DNA of 15,206 nt from Candidatus Gastranaerophilales bacterium (GCA_910587175.1 CAJULH010000048.1:1-15206), one strand, 5' to 3'. Counted from the first letter of the stretch, positions 5,892-14,874 are shown. Notes: generated by a model from the sequence alone, not told the origin. Made by a program: numbers and translations.

Positions 5892-8800
5892 CTATATTCC
5901 GGGCTGCTTCCAATCCGCATTTTGATACACAGTAAGTAGGCTGTTAATGTCAGCTTTATTGCCGCCATCCAGGACATCCATCGCACTTGTATATTTTTCG
6001 CTTTGTATAAGCCAGCCTGCAACCTCATTTTTCAGCGCATCAAGCTGGGCGGAGTCCATATAGCCGTTATTTGTCTCAATTCTTTGAATGCTCGTTTTTG
6101 AATCACCGGATTTTGTAAAGTTTGCAATTTCAACTCCGGATGTGACATCCAGTTTGCCTGTTGATTTTATCCTGTTAAATGTTGCATTATTTAAAATGCA
6201 CAAAGAATCGTAATCAGAATCCGTGTTTATTGTATTTCCGGCAGCATCAATTGCAACATTAAATAGAACCTTCATATTTTTATACGAATCCAAAATTTTC
6301 ACCGTATCATTGCCGCTGTTATCTTCAATATAGGTATTGTTTCTTAGTGAAGTTACAATGTATTTGTCGTTTCCATCTCCGCCATATGCTTTTGCTTCCC
6401 TTGATTGAAGGTACATAGTGTCATCACCGCCGCCCGCTTCAACGGTAGCGTAATTATTTGTGCTGACGATTAAATTATTAAATTCGTTTCCTTTAAAATA
6501 GTCCATATTTGCGGTTCTGCCGTTTGCAAGGGTGAATTTCCGTATATCTTTTTGGGTAATGATGTCGCCCGTAAGAGATATTCCGTTGTCTGCAAAATTT
6601 AATTCAGGTTTATCGTAGTCTGCAAAAATAATGTTTTTTAATGCCGGGTTGTTTGTCCTCAGATAATTTATTATGGTGATGTTATCTCCTTTTGAACCGT
6701 AGTTTATTACCAGATTATTTCCGGATTTATCAAATGTTAAGGTGTCTTTTAGGGCTTTATCGAAAACTATTGTGTCATCTCCTCTTGTATTCATATAAAT
6801 AGTATCTGCCCCGTCACCCTCTTTAAAATAAAAAACATTTCTTCCGGCATCGCCATACAGCTTGTCGTTTCCCGAGTTTCCATAAATTATATCATCCCCG
6901 TTTCCGCCGTAAATTATATCATTTCCATCACCGCCGTATATTATATCGTTGCCGTTATCTCCATATAGTCTGTCGTCGCCTGCTTCACCATAAAGGACAT
7001 CGTCTCCGTTGCCTCCCCGAACATTGTCGTTGCCAGCGCCTGCATATACTGTGTCGTTTCCGTCTGCTCCGGTGATTGTATCTGCAAGACTGCCTCCTTT
7101 AATCACATCGTTTTTGTATGTGCCGCGAAGAGAATTTCTTTTGTCTTGTATGCCATTAATTAAAACTTTGAAATTTTCACTATTTACTATGTCATTAAGG
7201 CTTTTTTCTCCATCTTTTGTAACAATGGTTTTTGTAGAAACGTTTCCTCTTCTTGAAAAATATGTTGCAATATCAACCGAATCACTATTGCTGTAATTTA
7301 TCGTAAGTGCATTTGATTTTCCAAGTGAAAAAGTTAAATCATTAAGGTTTGCATCATCAAAATGCAGAGAGTCATTTCCTCTTCCTGAATATACTATGTC
7401 GTTGCCGTCTCCTGTCTTAAAATGGAAGGAATTATTTCCGGCATCGCCATACAGCTTGTCGTTTCCTGAATTTCCATAAATTATATCATCCCCGTTTCCG
7501 CCGTAAATTATATCATTTCCATCACCGCCGTATATTGTATCGTTGCCGTTATCTCCATACAGTCTGTCATCGCCCGCTTCGCCGTAAATAATGTCATCAT
7601 CATTTCCTCCGCGGACAATGTCGTTGCCTGCACCTGCATATATAATGTCATTGCCATTCATTCCATTCAAATTATCTGCAAGGTTGCCGCCTGTTATTAT
7701 ATCTGTAGTGTTTGTTCCCCTGATTGTGTTTCTTTTGTCCAAAATGCCGTCAAATTCAAAAGGATTTTCAGCCAGGAGTTTGGAGATTTCAACAGGCTCG
7801 CTATCTTTAAATTGTATAAATTTTACAGATGATAATGCGGGGTTTCTTAAATATCCGGAAACACTTATAGTGTCCCCATTTCCATAGTTTATAATTAAAT
7901 CATTTCCTTTTGCACTGAATTTTATATTTTTAGTGTCGCCTGTTTTAAAGGTTTCAATATCTGTAAATTTTATAGTGTCTTCACCTTTGCCTGAATAAAC
8001 AGTGTCTGCTCCGTCTCCTATGCTGAAAACAAGTGTGTTTTTGCCAGCTTCGCCATACAATCTGTCATTTCCCTTACCGCCGGTTAAAATATCATTGCCT
8101 TCTCCGCCTCTTATTGTATCATTCAGGCTTGTTCCTTTTATGGAATCATTCAAGAAGCTTCCTGTTACTGATTTTCCTCTTGTTTCGTTTGAATAATCAG
8201 CTTCAATGCTTATAACCTCTGTTAAATCTTTGGTTACTGTTTTTCCGCCTTCTAAAACCTTTACTTTAATATCGGATTTCCCTTTTGTTCTGAAGTAATT
8301 CACAAGGCGTATTTCATCATCTTTTGTGTATTTTATAACCAAATCGTTTTTATCCTTGTATCCCGGTATGGTTGAATCCGGGTAAACCAAGGTGCCGGCA
8401 TCTTCTGTTGTTACCTTTGTCAGGTCTAAAATATCCGTTCCGTTCTGATAATATATTGTGTCTTTTCCATCTCCAATATTGAATATAAATGTATTCTTTC
8501 CGGTGCCGCCATAAAGAACATCATCGCCTCTTCCTGCCTCTATAGTGTCGTCTCCGCCGCCTGCGTTTATAATATCTTCTCCGCTGCTTCCTTTTATGTT
8601 GTCGTTGTTATTGGAGCCTGTCATTGCGCCCGGGCTTTTCATTTCAATATCAAAGTTCATAGGTCTTGATAATATTTCAGAGAGGCTTCCTGCGTTTTTA
8701 AATGCTTCGCCAACTGCATATGCGGCTTCTTCAACTGTTACAGATTCGTTTTGCGCCCTTTCTTCAAACCTTGCAAGCGGTTTTGAAATAATTTTATATT

Positions 8801-9401
8801 TTGTACTATTGTCCTTTTCATCGCTGAAACATATTCCCTTAATTGAAGATTTTGCCCCGTATTTATAATAATCTTTCAGTGTAACGGTGCCTTCGTATCT
8901 GCCTTCGCCGTAAGTTATTATTAAATTGTCATCAATTCTTGAAAACTTTAAATCATCGTAGCTGCTGTCGCAAAAATACAGAAAATCACTTCCTGCGCTG
9001 TTGTATATTGTGTCGTTGCCATCGCCCGTTTTAAACTGAATAACATTTATCCCGGCGCCGCCTGTGATTTCATCATTCTGCAAACCGCCATGGATAAAGT
9101 TCACACCTGTGCCGCCAACTATGATGTCATCTCCTGTGGATTTTTTATATTCGGTTTCGCTCACCCTCAAATTTGAAGAAAATGACCATGCTGCATCACC
9201 TGATATAAAATTAACGCCGTTTGCTGCGTGTATAATATCGTTTTCGTTAAGCCCCTGTATATTCCAGAGTGTTGGAAGCTCCTTTTCTTCTGTGGATGCT
9301 GCTTTTGTTAAATCAATTGCGTCAGCATTTTTGCTGCCTTTAATTTCTCCAATTTCGCCGCGCACATAATCTTCCCAATTTTCATGGTTAATCTTTGCCA
9401 T
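5892..9401 (-). CDS. large RTX calcium-binding protein, type I secretion cargo
   Basis: This 1169-residue protein is built of hemolysin-type nonapeptide repeats (GGxGxDxxx), which form calcium-filled parallel beta rolls outside the cell. There are five modules, at about 90-195, 261-396, 412-535, 558-735 and 756-930. In each, a run of repeats is followed by a segment of the form FxxGDGxDTIY...DxLxF...NxLxIxY...DxIxIxxY, resembling the hemolysin-type calcium-binding related domain. A degenerate sixth repeat zone spans about 985-1035. There is no N-terminal signal peptide. The last 60 residues lack repeats and are the likely uncleaved secretion signal. AGGAGG (9414-9409) lies seven bases before the ATG. 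It is the last gene of the exporter/adaptor operon. No lipase, protease or pore-forming region is visible, so an adhesive, matrix or surface-layer role is more likely than a classical toxin. Confidence 0.9.
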   Translation of the reverse strand: MAKINHENWEDYVRGEIGEIKGSKNADAIDLTKAASTEEKELPTLWNIQGLNENDIIHAANGVNFISGDAAWSFSSNLRVSETEYKKSTGDDIIVGGTGVNFIHGGLQNDEITGGAGINVIQFKTGDGNDTIYNSAGSDFLYFCDSSYDDLKFSRIDDNLIITYGEGRYEGTVTLKDYYKYGAKSSIKGICFSDEKDNSTKYKIISKPLARFEERAQNESVTVEEAAYAVGEAFKNAGSLSEILSRPMNFDIEMKSPGAMTGSNNNDNIKGSSGEDIINAGGGDDTIEAGRGDDVLYGGTGKNTFIFNIGDGKDTIYYQNGTDILDLTKVTTEDAGTLVYPDSTIPGYKDKNDLVIKYTKDDEIRLVNYFRTKGKSDIKVKVLEGGKTVTKDLTEVISIEADYSNETRGKSVTGSFLNDSIKGTSLNDTIRGGEGNDILTGGKGNDRLYGEAGKNTLVFSIGDGADTVYSGKGEDTIKFTDIETFKTGDTKNIKFSAKGNDLIINYGNGDTISVSGYLRNPALSSVKFIQFKDSEPVEISKLLAENPFEFDGILDKRNTIRGTNTTDIITGGNLADNLNGMNGNDIIYAGAGNDIVRGGNDDDIIYGEAGDDRLYGDNGNDTIYGGDGNDIIYGGNGDDIIYGNSGNDKLYGDAGNNSFHFKTGDGNDIVYSGRGNDSLHFDDANLNDLTFSLGKSNALTINYSNSDSVDIATYFSRRGNVSTKTIVTKDGEKSLNDIVNSENFKVLINGIQDKRNSLRGTYKNDVIKGGSLADTITGADGNDTVYAGAGNDNVRGGNGDDVLYGEAGDDRLYGDNGNDIIYGGDGNDIIYGGNGDDIIYGNSGNDKLYGDAGRNVFYFKEGDGADTIYMNTRGDDTIVFDKALKDTLTFDKSGNNLVINYGSKGDNITIINYLRTNNPALKNIIFADYDKPELNFADNGISLTGDIITQKDIRKFTLANGRTANMDYFKGNEFNNLIVSTNNYATVEAGGGDDTMYLQSREAKAYGGDGNDKYIVTSLRNNTYIEDNSGNDTVKILDSYKNMKVLFNVAIDAAGNTINTDSDYDSLCILNNATFNRIKSTGKLDVTSGVEIANFTKSGDSKTSIQRIETNNGYMDSAQLDALKNEVAGWLIQSEKYTSAMDVLDGGNKADINSLLTVYQNADWKQPGI
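6843..6995 (-). repeat. copy B of an internal RTX duplication
   Basis: This encodes residues 803-853 of the RTX protein. It matches 7437-7589 with roughly ten mismatches by eye, mostly third-position changes, at an offset of exactly 594 bp (198 codons). Its flanks diverge more. Confidence 0.85.
7437..7589 (-). repeat. copy A of an internal RTX duplication
   Basis: This encodes residues 605-655 of the RTX protein and pairs with 6843-6995. The similarity continues at lower identity over the whole 198-residue module: both begin near an RGT...D.I.GG.LAD pattern, at residues 561 and 759. Confidence 0.85.
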
Positions 9402-9427
9402 ATTATTTCCTCCTGTTGCTGAATTAA

Positions 9428-9462
9428 ATGTCTGATATTATTTTCGGGATTATGCCTGATAT
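9428..9462. repeat. imperfect direct repeat in the adaptor-cargo gap
   Basis: ATGTCTGATAT (9428-9438) and ATGCCTGATAT (9452-9462) match at 10 of 11 bases and are 24 bp apart. They occupy most of the 68-bp gap before the RTX ribosome binding site. They could bind a regulator that adjusts cargo expression relative to the exporter, or be chance. Confidence 0.35.
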
Positions 9463-9469
9463 ACTACTA

Positions 9470-10492
9470 CTACCTTACCTTTATTCCCTCGTCTAAATAT
9501 TTCACCAAAGGATAGATGAAAAATTCTACTATTCTCCTCTTTCCTGTTTTTATTTCATTTGTTGTTGTCATTCCGGGTTTTATAGCTTCTTTTTTGCCGT
9601 CTGCAAGAATTGTGTTTTTATCCGGTCTTATATATATTTCATAAATTCTGCCGAGATTTTCATCTTCAATGCTTCCCGGTGATACAACATCAACTTTTCC
9701 GTCGATTATGCCGTATTTTTGAAAATCATACGCATCAAGTTTTATCGATACAGGCATCTCTTTTTTTACAAAGCCTATATCTCTGTTTAGGACAGAAGCT
9801 TTTATTTTTAGTCTTGCATCTTTCGGTATAACCGTTACTATTTTTTCTGCGGGGTTTACTATCGCCCCTTCCGTGTGTATGAAAATTTGTCCGATATATC
9901 CTTCTACCGGTGATTTTAAAATCTGTTCCCTGTTTTTTATCTGAATTCTTTTATTCCTTATTTCGGAAAGCGAAGCCTGTAAATGTTTCAGTTCGTAACC
10001 CAGGGCTGCTATTTCTTTATTTACTTCGTCATACCTTGTTTTCGGGATGATATCTAAAACCTGCCGAAGCCTTGCCTCATCTGCCCGTGTCATTTTTAGC
10101 TTTGAAATTATTGATGCAATTTGTGCCAAAAGTGCATTTTCTTCTTCTTTTAGGTTTATAAGTTCAAGTTCGGGTTCCTGTTCGGCAGGTGCCACAATTC
10201 CAAGTATCTGCCCCTTGTCTGTATAATCTCCTTCTTTTATTAGAAGGGATTTTAAAACACCCTTATCTAAAGACTGCACAACTTTTTCTTCGCCATCCGG
10301 AATTACCACCCCGCGTGCTGTTATTACAACATCAACTTTTCCAAAATACATCCAAAGGGCTGCTATAAGTATAAAAATTATTATTATCCAAAAAACAGCA
10401 GGACCAATCGGGTTTATTGGCTCATCTTCTATTTCTGAAAGTATGGGTTTAAATTCATATGAATCATCTTTTTTAAAAAAAATTTTAAACAT
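9470..10492 (-). CDS. hlyD: HlyD-family membrane fusion protein of the type I secretion system
   Basis: This periplasmic adaptor would link the inner-membrane exporter to an outer-membrane TolC-type channel. I place the start at the ATG at 10492 (340 residues, MFKIFFKKDD); a GTG at 10513 is also in frame, and neither has an ideal ribosome binding site. A short cytoplasmic N-terminus precedes one membrane helix at about 31-50 (AVFWIIIIFILIAALWMYF). The first half of a lipoyl-like domain follows at about 77-100 (KGVLKSLLIKEGDYTDKG). Next comes a helical hairpin rich in Leu, Glu and Lys at about 105-195, then the second half (SPVEGYIGQIFIHTEGAIV), a beta-barrel part and a conserved-looking C-terminus. 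It is shorter than E. coli HlyD (about 478 residues), mainly in the coiled coil. It lies between the exporter and cargo genes, 35 bases after the exporter stop. Confidence 0.88.
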   Translation of the reverse strand: MFKIFFKKDDSYEFKPILSEIEDEPINPIGPAVFWIIIIFILIAALWMYFGKVDVVITARGVVIPDGEEKVVQSLDKGVLKSLLIKEGDYTDKGQILGIVAPAEQEPELELINLKEEENALLAQIASIISKLKMTRADEARLRQVLDIIPKTRYDEVNKEIAALGYELKHLQASLSEIRNKRIQIKNREQILKSPVEGYIGQIFIHTEGAIVNPAEKIVTVIPKDARLKIKASVLNRDIGFVKKEMPVSIKLDAYDFQKYGIIDGKVDVVSPGSIEDENLGRIYEIYIRPDKNTILADGKKEAIKPGMTTTNEIKTGKRRIVEFFIYPLVKYLDEGIKVR

Positions 10493-10527
10493 ATTAATAA
10501 TTTTTCCCTGCACTCTTTTTTGTTTGT

Positions 10528-12651
10528 CTACATCTGGGCATCGTATAGGTTTTTATAGTATCCGTTTTTTTCAAGGAGTTCTTTATGGGTGCCTTTTTCT
10601 ACAATTTCCCCCTCATTAAAACAAACTATTAAATCACAGTCTTTTATGGTTGAAAGCCTGTGTGCTATGATAATTGTTGTTCTTCCTTTTGTTATCAGAT
10701 TTAAATTTTCTTTGATAATTTTTTCAGATTCATAATCAAGGGCGCTTGTTGCCTCATCGAATATTAAAATTTTCGGGTTTGAAATTAAAGCTCTTGCAAT
10801 TGCAATACGTTGCTTCTGTCCGCCTGAAAGGCTTGAACCCCTCTCGCCTACTTCTGTGTCATATCCTTTTGGAAATTTTGATATGAATTCATGTGCGCCG
10901 GAGATTTGTGCCGCCTGGATAACAGCCTCCATTGGCAAATTAGGGCGCGGAAGCAAAATATTTTCTTTTATTGTGCCTGAAAACAGATAATTTTCCTGTA
11001 AAACAACGCCTATATGGCTTCTAAGCCACACAGGATTTATGTTTCTTGTATCAATATCATCTATAAATATTGCTCCGTCAGTTGCATAATACAGCCTTTG
11101 AATAAGCTTTGTAAGTGTGGATTTTCCGCTGCCGCTTTTTCCTACAAACCCTATCTTGGTCCCGGGGTCAATTTGAAGGTTTACCCCTTTTAAAACAAGG
11201 GGCGAATCTACGCCGTATCTGAAAGATAGGTTTTCTATATTGATAGCACCCTTAACATTTGTCAGGGTTATTGCATTTTTATTTTGAATCTCGGCGGGAC
11301 TGTTTAAAATGTCTCCTATCCTGTCTACGGCAAGAAGTGTTTGCTGAAATTCATTCCATAAATTTACAAGCCTTAAAACGGGGGCGCTAAATTGCCCTGC
11401 AAACATCTGAAATGCAATCAGCTGACCTATTGTAAGCTTATTTTCTATTACAAGTTTTACGCCAAAATATAGAATGCATATTGTCATAAGTTTTTGTAAA
11501 AGGTTAGAAAATGAGCCTGTAAAATTTCCCACAACTGCAAGCTTAAACCCTGATTTTATATAATTTCCAAGCTTTTCTTCCCATTTTCTAAACATTGAGC
11601 CTTCAATGGACAAAGATTTTACCGTCTGAATTCCTGTGACAGATTCTACAAGGTATGAATTCGACTGTGCACCCATTTTAAATTTTTCTTCAAGCCGAAA
11701 TCTTAATTCCGGCGTGATTAAAAGATAAAGAATGCCTGTAATTGCAACAAAGCCGGTTGCAATAAGGGTTAATTTTAAGCTGTAGATTAGCATAATCACA
11801 ACAAAAACGATAGAAAAGAAAGAATCTATAATTACAGAAACACTTTTGTTTGTTATAAATTCGCGGATTCTATCCAACTCCCGCACGCGGGCTATAATGT
11901 TTCCTACCTGTCTGCTTTCAAAATAGACGTAATACAGGCTGAAAAGATGTTTAAAAAGTTTTGAGCCAAGTTTTGCATCGATTTTATTTGCCGTATGTAT
12001 AAATATATAATTTCTTGAAAGATTTAATAAAAATTCAAAAAAGGCCACCGTTAAAAACGCAAAACCAAGTACATTTAATGTGCTTATGGTTCTGTGGACA
12101 AGCACTTTATCAAGTATAACCTGCGTAAAAAGCGGTGTAGTGAGTCCGAAAAGCTGGACTACAAATGAACCCAGGAGCACCTGAAAAATTATGGTTTTGT
12201 ATTTTAAAATTTCATTAAAAAACCATTTGAAACCAAATTTTGCGTCACTTTCCTTTTTTAGAGCACCTTTATAAGAGAGGATAAAAATGTCGGATATTTC
12301 TTTTTGAAATTCATCAATATCTTTTGTTACGGGGTGTTTTGCAAGCGGAGGTAAAAACAGGGCTCTTTTTTCCTCTTTGTTTACGCCAAGGATTATCCAG
12401 TATGTTTTGTCATTCAGGCGAATGATAGCGGGCATCGGGTATTTTTCAGATATTTCGTTTAGTTTTAAATTTTTTATTTTTATCTTGAAGCCTGAATTTT
12501 TTGCAATCCGGATTAATTCAGATGGTTCAATATCTGTTGTATTTATGCCGTATTCTTTTACTATTGCATACATATCAATATGGGCATTGTTCAGCTTTGC
12601 TGCTGTATCTAAACAAACAAGTCCTGTATTTATTAATACCGATGCTGTCAT
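10528..12651 (-). CDS. hlyB: HlyB-type ABC exporter with degenerate peptidase-like domain
   Basis: The 707-residue protein aligns by eye along its whole length with E. coli HlyB, also 707 residues. Residues 1-128 are the C39-like domain. Where peptidase exporters have Asp-Cys-Gly and HlyB has Asp-Tyr-Gly, this protein has Asn8-Thr9-Gly10. The catalytic cysteine is therefore absent and the cargo should not be leader-cleaved. The membrane domain (about 150-440) contains TTPLFTQVILDKVLVHR and ESRQVGNIIARVRELD, close to HlyB. The nucleotide-binding domain has Walker A GKSGSGKST (504-512), Q-loop Gln552, signature LSGGQ (608-612), Walker B ILIFDE (628-633, Glu633) and H-loop His664. An in-frame TAG just upstream fixes the first possible start at 12651. 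The purine-rich AGAGG directly abuts that ATG, so ribosome binding there is unconventional. It is the first gene of the operon. Confidence 0.94.
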   Translation of the reverse strand: MTASVLINTGLVCLDTAAKLNNAHIDMYAIVKEYGINTTDIEPSELIRIAKNSGFKIKIKNLKLNEISEKYPMPAIIRLNDKTYWIILGVNKEEKRALFLPPLAKHPVTKDIDEFQKEISDIFILSYKGALKKESDAKFGFKWFFNEILKYKTIIFQVLLGSFVVQLFGLTTPLFTQVILDKVLVHRTISTLNVLGFAFLTVAFFEFLLNLSRNYIFIHTANKIDAKLGSKLFKHLFSLYYVYFESRQVGNIIARVRELDRIREFITNKSVSVIIDSFFSIVFVVIMLIYSLKLTLIATGFVAITGILYLLITPELRFRLEEKFKMGAQSNSYLVESVTGIQTVKSLSIEGSMFRKWEEKLGNYIKSGFKLAVVGNFTGSFSNLLQKLMTICILYFGVKLVIENKLTIGQLIAFQMFAGQFSAPVLRLVNLWNEFQQTLLAVDRIGDILNSPAEIQNKNAITLTNVKGAINIENLSFRYGVDSPLVLKGVNLQIDPGTKIGFVGKSGSGKSTLTKLIQRLYYATDGAIFIDDIDTRNINPVWLRSHIGVVLQENYLFSGTIKENILLPRPNLPMEAVIQAAQISGAHEFISKFPKGYDTEVGERGSSLSGGQKQRIAIARALISNPKILIFDEATSALDYESEKIIKENLNLITKGRTTIIIAHRLSTIKDCDLIVCFNEGEIVEKGTHKELLEKNGYYKNLYDAQM

Positions 12652-12668
12652 CCTCTATAAAATTCCAA

Positions 12669-12696
12669 ACTATAAATATAATTCTAAAAATAACAA
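12669..12696 (-). promoter_or_regulatory. promoter of the type I secretion operon
   Basis: On the minus strand TTGTTA (12696-12691), a 16-base spacer and TATAGT (12674-12669). The predicted start near 12662 gives a leader of only about 10 bases before the exporter ATG. Confidence 0.5.
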
Positions 12697-12723
12697 TGCT
12701 GTGTTATGTATACTTACTACACA

Positions 12724-12754
12724 TGCCGGGTATGCATTCAATGCACACAAGGCA
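12724..12754. promoter_or_regulatory. 31-bp interrupted dyad, candidate activator site
   Basis: Inner arms TGCATT (12733-12738) and AATGCA (12740-12745) and outer arms TGCC (12724-12727) and GGCA (12751-12754) share one centre at 12739. Two further pairs lie between them. The centre is about 77 bases upstream of the predicted transcription start, a position typical of activator sites. It is not followed by a T-run on either strand. Confidence 0.5.
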
Positions 12755-12810
12755 GCCACATTGCTTTAGAGTTATATTAGCACAAAGAAAAACGCTTAAT
12801 CTTTTTTATT

Positions 12811-12830
12811 AAAATTTATTACAAAATAAA
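12811..12830 (-). terminator. weak AT-rich hairpin after uvrB
   Basis: TTTATT (12815-12820) and AATAAA (12825-12830) form a 6-bp stem with a 4-base loop, followed on the minus strand by TTTT. It is the only terminator candidate I see in the 51-100 bases after the uvrB stop, and it is weak. Confidence 0.25.
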
Positions 12831-12881
12831 CCTGATATACCTTTAAATACAATCTGCCGGCGTTTATTTACAAAAGAAATA

Positions 12882-14867
12882 TTAAAGCATTTCCCTTAAT
12901 TTCTTTATCTGGTCGCGTAATTCCGCTGCGCGTTCAAAATCAAGTATTTTTGCAGCTTTGTGCATATCTTTTTCAAGTTTGGATAATAGTTTCGGCAAAT
13001 CTTTTTTGTCTATATTGAGTTCTATCATCTCTTCTGCCACTATATCTTCAATGCTTCTGTAGCTTTGAACAAGCGATAAAAGGTTATTTTCAATTGATTT
13101 TTTAATAGTTTTCGGGGTGATATTATGCTCCTTGTTGAATGCCATTTGCAGCTGCCTTCTGCGGCGTGTTTCTTCAATGGCAACCTTCATAGAATCTGTC
13201 ATTTTATCAGCATACATTATAACTCTGCCGTCTGCATTTCTCGCGGAACGCCCTATGGTCTGAATTAAGGATGTTTCACACCTTAAAAAGCCTTCTTTAT
13301 CAGCATCCATAATTGCAACAAGGGAAACCTCCGGGATATCAAGCCCTTCTCTTAAAAGGTTTACGCCTATTAATACATCAAATTCGCCAAGTCTTAAATC
13401 CCTTAAAATTTCAACTCTCTCCAAGCTTTGTACTTCGCTATGCAAATACCTTACGCGAATTCCTTTTTGTGTCAGATATTCTGTGAGCTCTTCCGCCATT
13501 TTTTTAGTCAGCGTAGTAACAAGCACGCGCTCTTTCTTCTCCGCTGTTGCGTTTATTTCATCTATAAGATTATTAACCTGTCCTTCCGTCGGGCGAACAT
13601 CAATTTCAGGGTCCAGAAGTCCTGTCGGGCGGATAATTTGTTCTACAATTTGTGAAGATTCCTGCTTTTCAAAATCTGCAGGAGTGGCTGAAATGAATAC
13701 TTTTTGTCCTATTTTTCCCCAGAATTCATCAAAGGTTAAGGGTCTGTTGTCCCTTGCGCATGGCAGTCTGAAGCCGTATTCCACAAGGGTATCTTTTCTG
13801 GAACGGTCTCCAAAATACATCCCGCGGAGCTGGGGCAGGGTAACGTGGGATTCATCCACAACAACCAGAAAATCTTCCTGAAAATAGTCTAAAAGTGTTG
13901 CGGGTGGGGTTCCGGGAGCTCTTCTTTCCAGAATTCTTGAATAATTTTCAATGCCGGAACAGTATCCCATTTCTTTTATCATTTCAATATCATAATTTAC
14001 GCGCTGTTCCAGCCTTTGCGCCTCCACAAGTTTATTTTCCGCATAAAGTTCATTCAATCGCGCACGAAGTTCCCGCCGGATTTGCTCCAGTGTTCCTTCC
14101 AAATCTTCATCATCTGCAAGATAGTGAACTGCGGGGTATATAACAGTTTCCGGTACATTCTCCAAAATTTCTCCGGTCACAGGGTCTATTCTTGAAATCT
14201 TTTCAATTTCATCCCCAAAGAAATAAATCCTTGTTATGACCTTTTCATAGCTTGGCATAATCTCTACAATGTCGCCCCTGGCACGGAATGTGGCGCGTTT
14301 TAATTCTACGTCGTTTCTTTCGTATCTTGTTAATACCAGGTGTTCTAAAAGTGCTTGTCTGTCTATATCTTCTCCAACAGATAAGTTTATAGCGCCTTTG
14401 AAGTAATTCTCCGGCAACCCTAAGCCATATATGCAGCTTACGGAAGCAACCACTATGACGTCATTTCTCTCATACAGGCTTCTTGTTGTATTGTGGCGAA
14501 GGCGGTCAATTTCATCGTTTATGGAAGCTGTTTTTTCAATGTAAGTATCCGTCCTTGGGATGTAGGCTTCCGGCTGATAATAATCGTAATAGCTTATAAA
14601 ATATTCAACCGCATTATTTGGGAAAAGTTCTTTAAATTCGTTATAAAGCTGCGCTGCAAGGGTTTTATTGTGCGCAATTATAAGAGTTGGCTTTTGCACC
14701 CGCTCTATCACGTTTGCAATGGTAAAAGTTTTCCCCGAACCTGTCACCCCAAGCAGGGTTTGGGAATCCATACCTTCTTCTATGCCTTTAGTAAGTGCAT
14801 CTATTGCCTTTGGCTGGTCTCCCTGTGGTTTGTATTCGGATTCTATCTTGAATTCTTTCTTTATCAT
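12882..14867 (-). CDS. uvrB: excinuclease ABC subunit B
   Basis: UvrB is the damage-verifying helicase-like subunit of nucleotide excision repair; it receives DNA from UvrA and recruits UvrC. I choose the ATG at 14867 (661 residues, MIKKEFKIESEYKPQGDQP), which aligns with the usual N-terminus. An ATG three codons earlier (14876) overlaps the predicted -10 box. Walker A GVTGSGKT is at 40-47. The beta-hairpin that clamps DNA begins with YYDYYQPEAYIP (93-104). The Walker B-like VVDESH, helicase motif V region (LLREGLDIPEVSLV) and motif VI region (QTIGRSARN) are present. The C-terminal UVR domain that binds UvrC ends the protein (KILDFERAAELRDQIKKLRE). No ribosome binding site precedes either start. 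The gene appears to be transcribed alone, and no LexA-type box is evident to me. Confidence 0.97.
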   Translation of the reverse strand: MIKKEFKIESEYKPQGDQPKAIDALTKGIEEGMDSQTLLGVTGSGKTFTIANVIERVQKPTLIIAHNKTLAAQLYNEFKELFPNNAVEYFISYYDYYQPEAYIPRTDTYIEKTASINDEIDRLRHNTTRSLYERNDVIVVASVSCIYGLGLPENYFKGAINLSVGEDIDRQALLEHLVLTRYERNDVELKRATFRARGDIVEIMPSYEKVITRIYFFGDEIEKISRIDPVTGEILENVPETVIYPAVHYLADDEDLEGTLEQIRRELRARLNELYAENKLVEAQRLEQRVNYDIEMIKEMGYCSGIENYSRILERRAPGTPPATLLDYFQEDFLVVVDESHVTLPQLRGMYFGDRSRKDTLVEYGFRLPCARDNRPLTFDEFWGKIGQKVFISATPADFEKQESSQIVEQIIRPTGLLDPEIDVRPTEGQVNNLIDEINATAEKKERVLVTTLTKKMAEELTEYLTQKGIRVRYLHSEVQSLERVEILRDLRLGEFDVLIGVNLLREGLDIPEVSLVAIMDADKEGFLRCETSLIQTIGRSARNADGRVIMYADKMTDSMKVAIEETRRRRQLQMAFNKEHNITPKTIKKSIENNLLSLVQSYRSIEDIVAEEMIELNIDKKDLPKLLSKLEKDMHKAAKILDFERAAELRDQIKKLREML

Positions 14868-14874
14868 TATCAAC

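Noticed and set aside
6843..7640. Regularly spaced short repeats resembling a CRISPR array at first glance.
   Set aside because: The 27-bp periodicity is the nonapeptide codon period of an intact reading frame, and there are no unique spacers or cas genes.
7009..9369. Several plus-strand open frames rich in Pro and Ser across the RTX gene.
   Set aside because: They are reverse-strand shadows of the repetitive GGxGxD coding sequence, with no start signals of their own.
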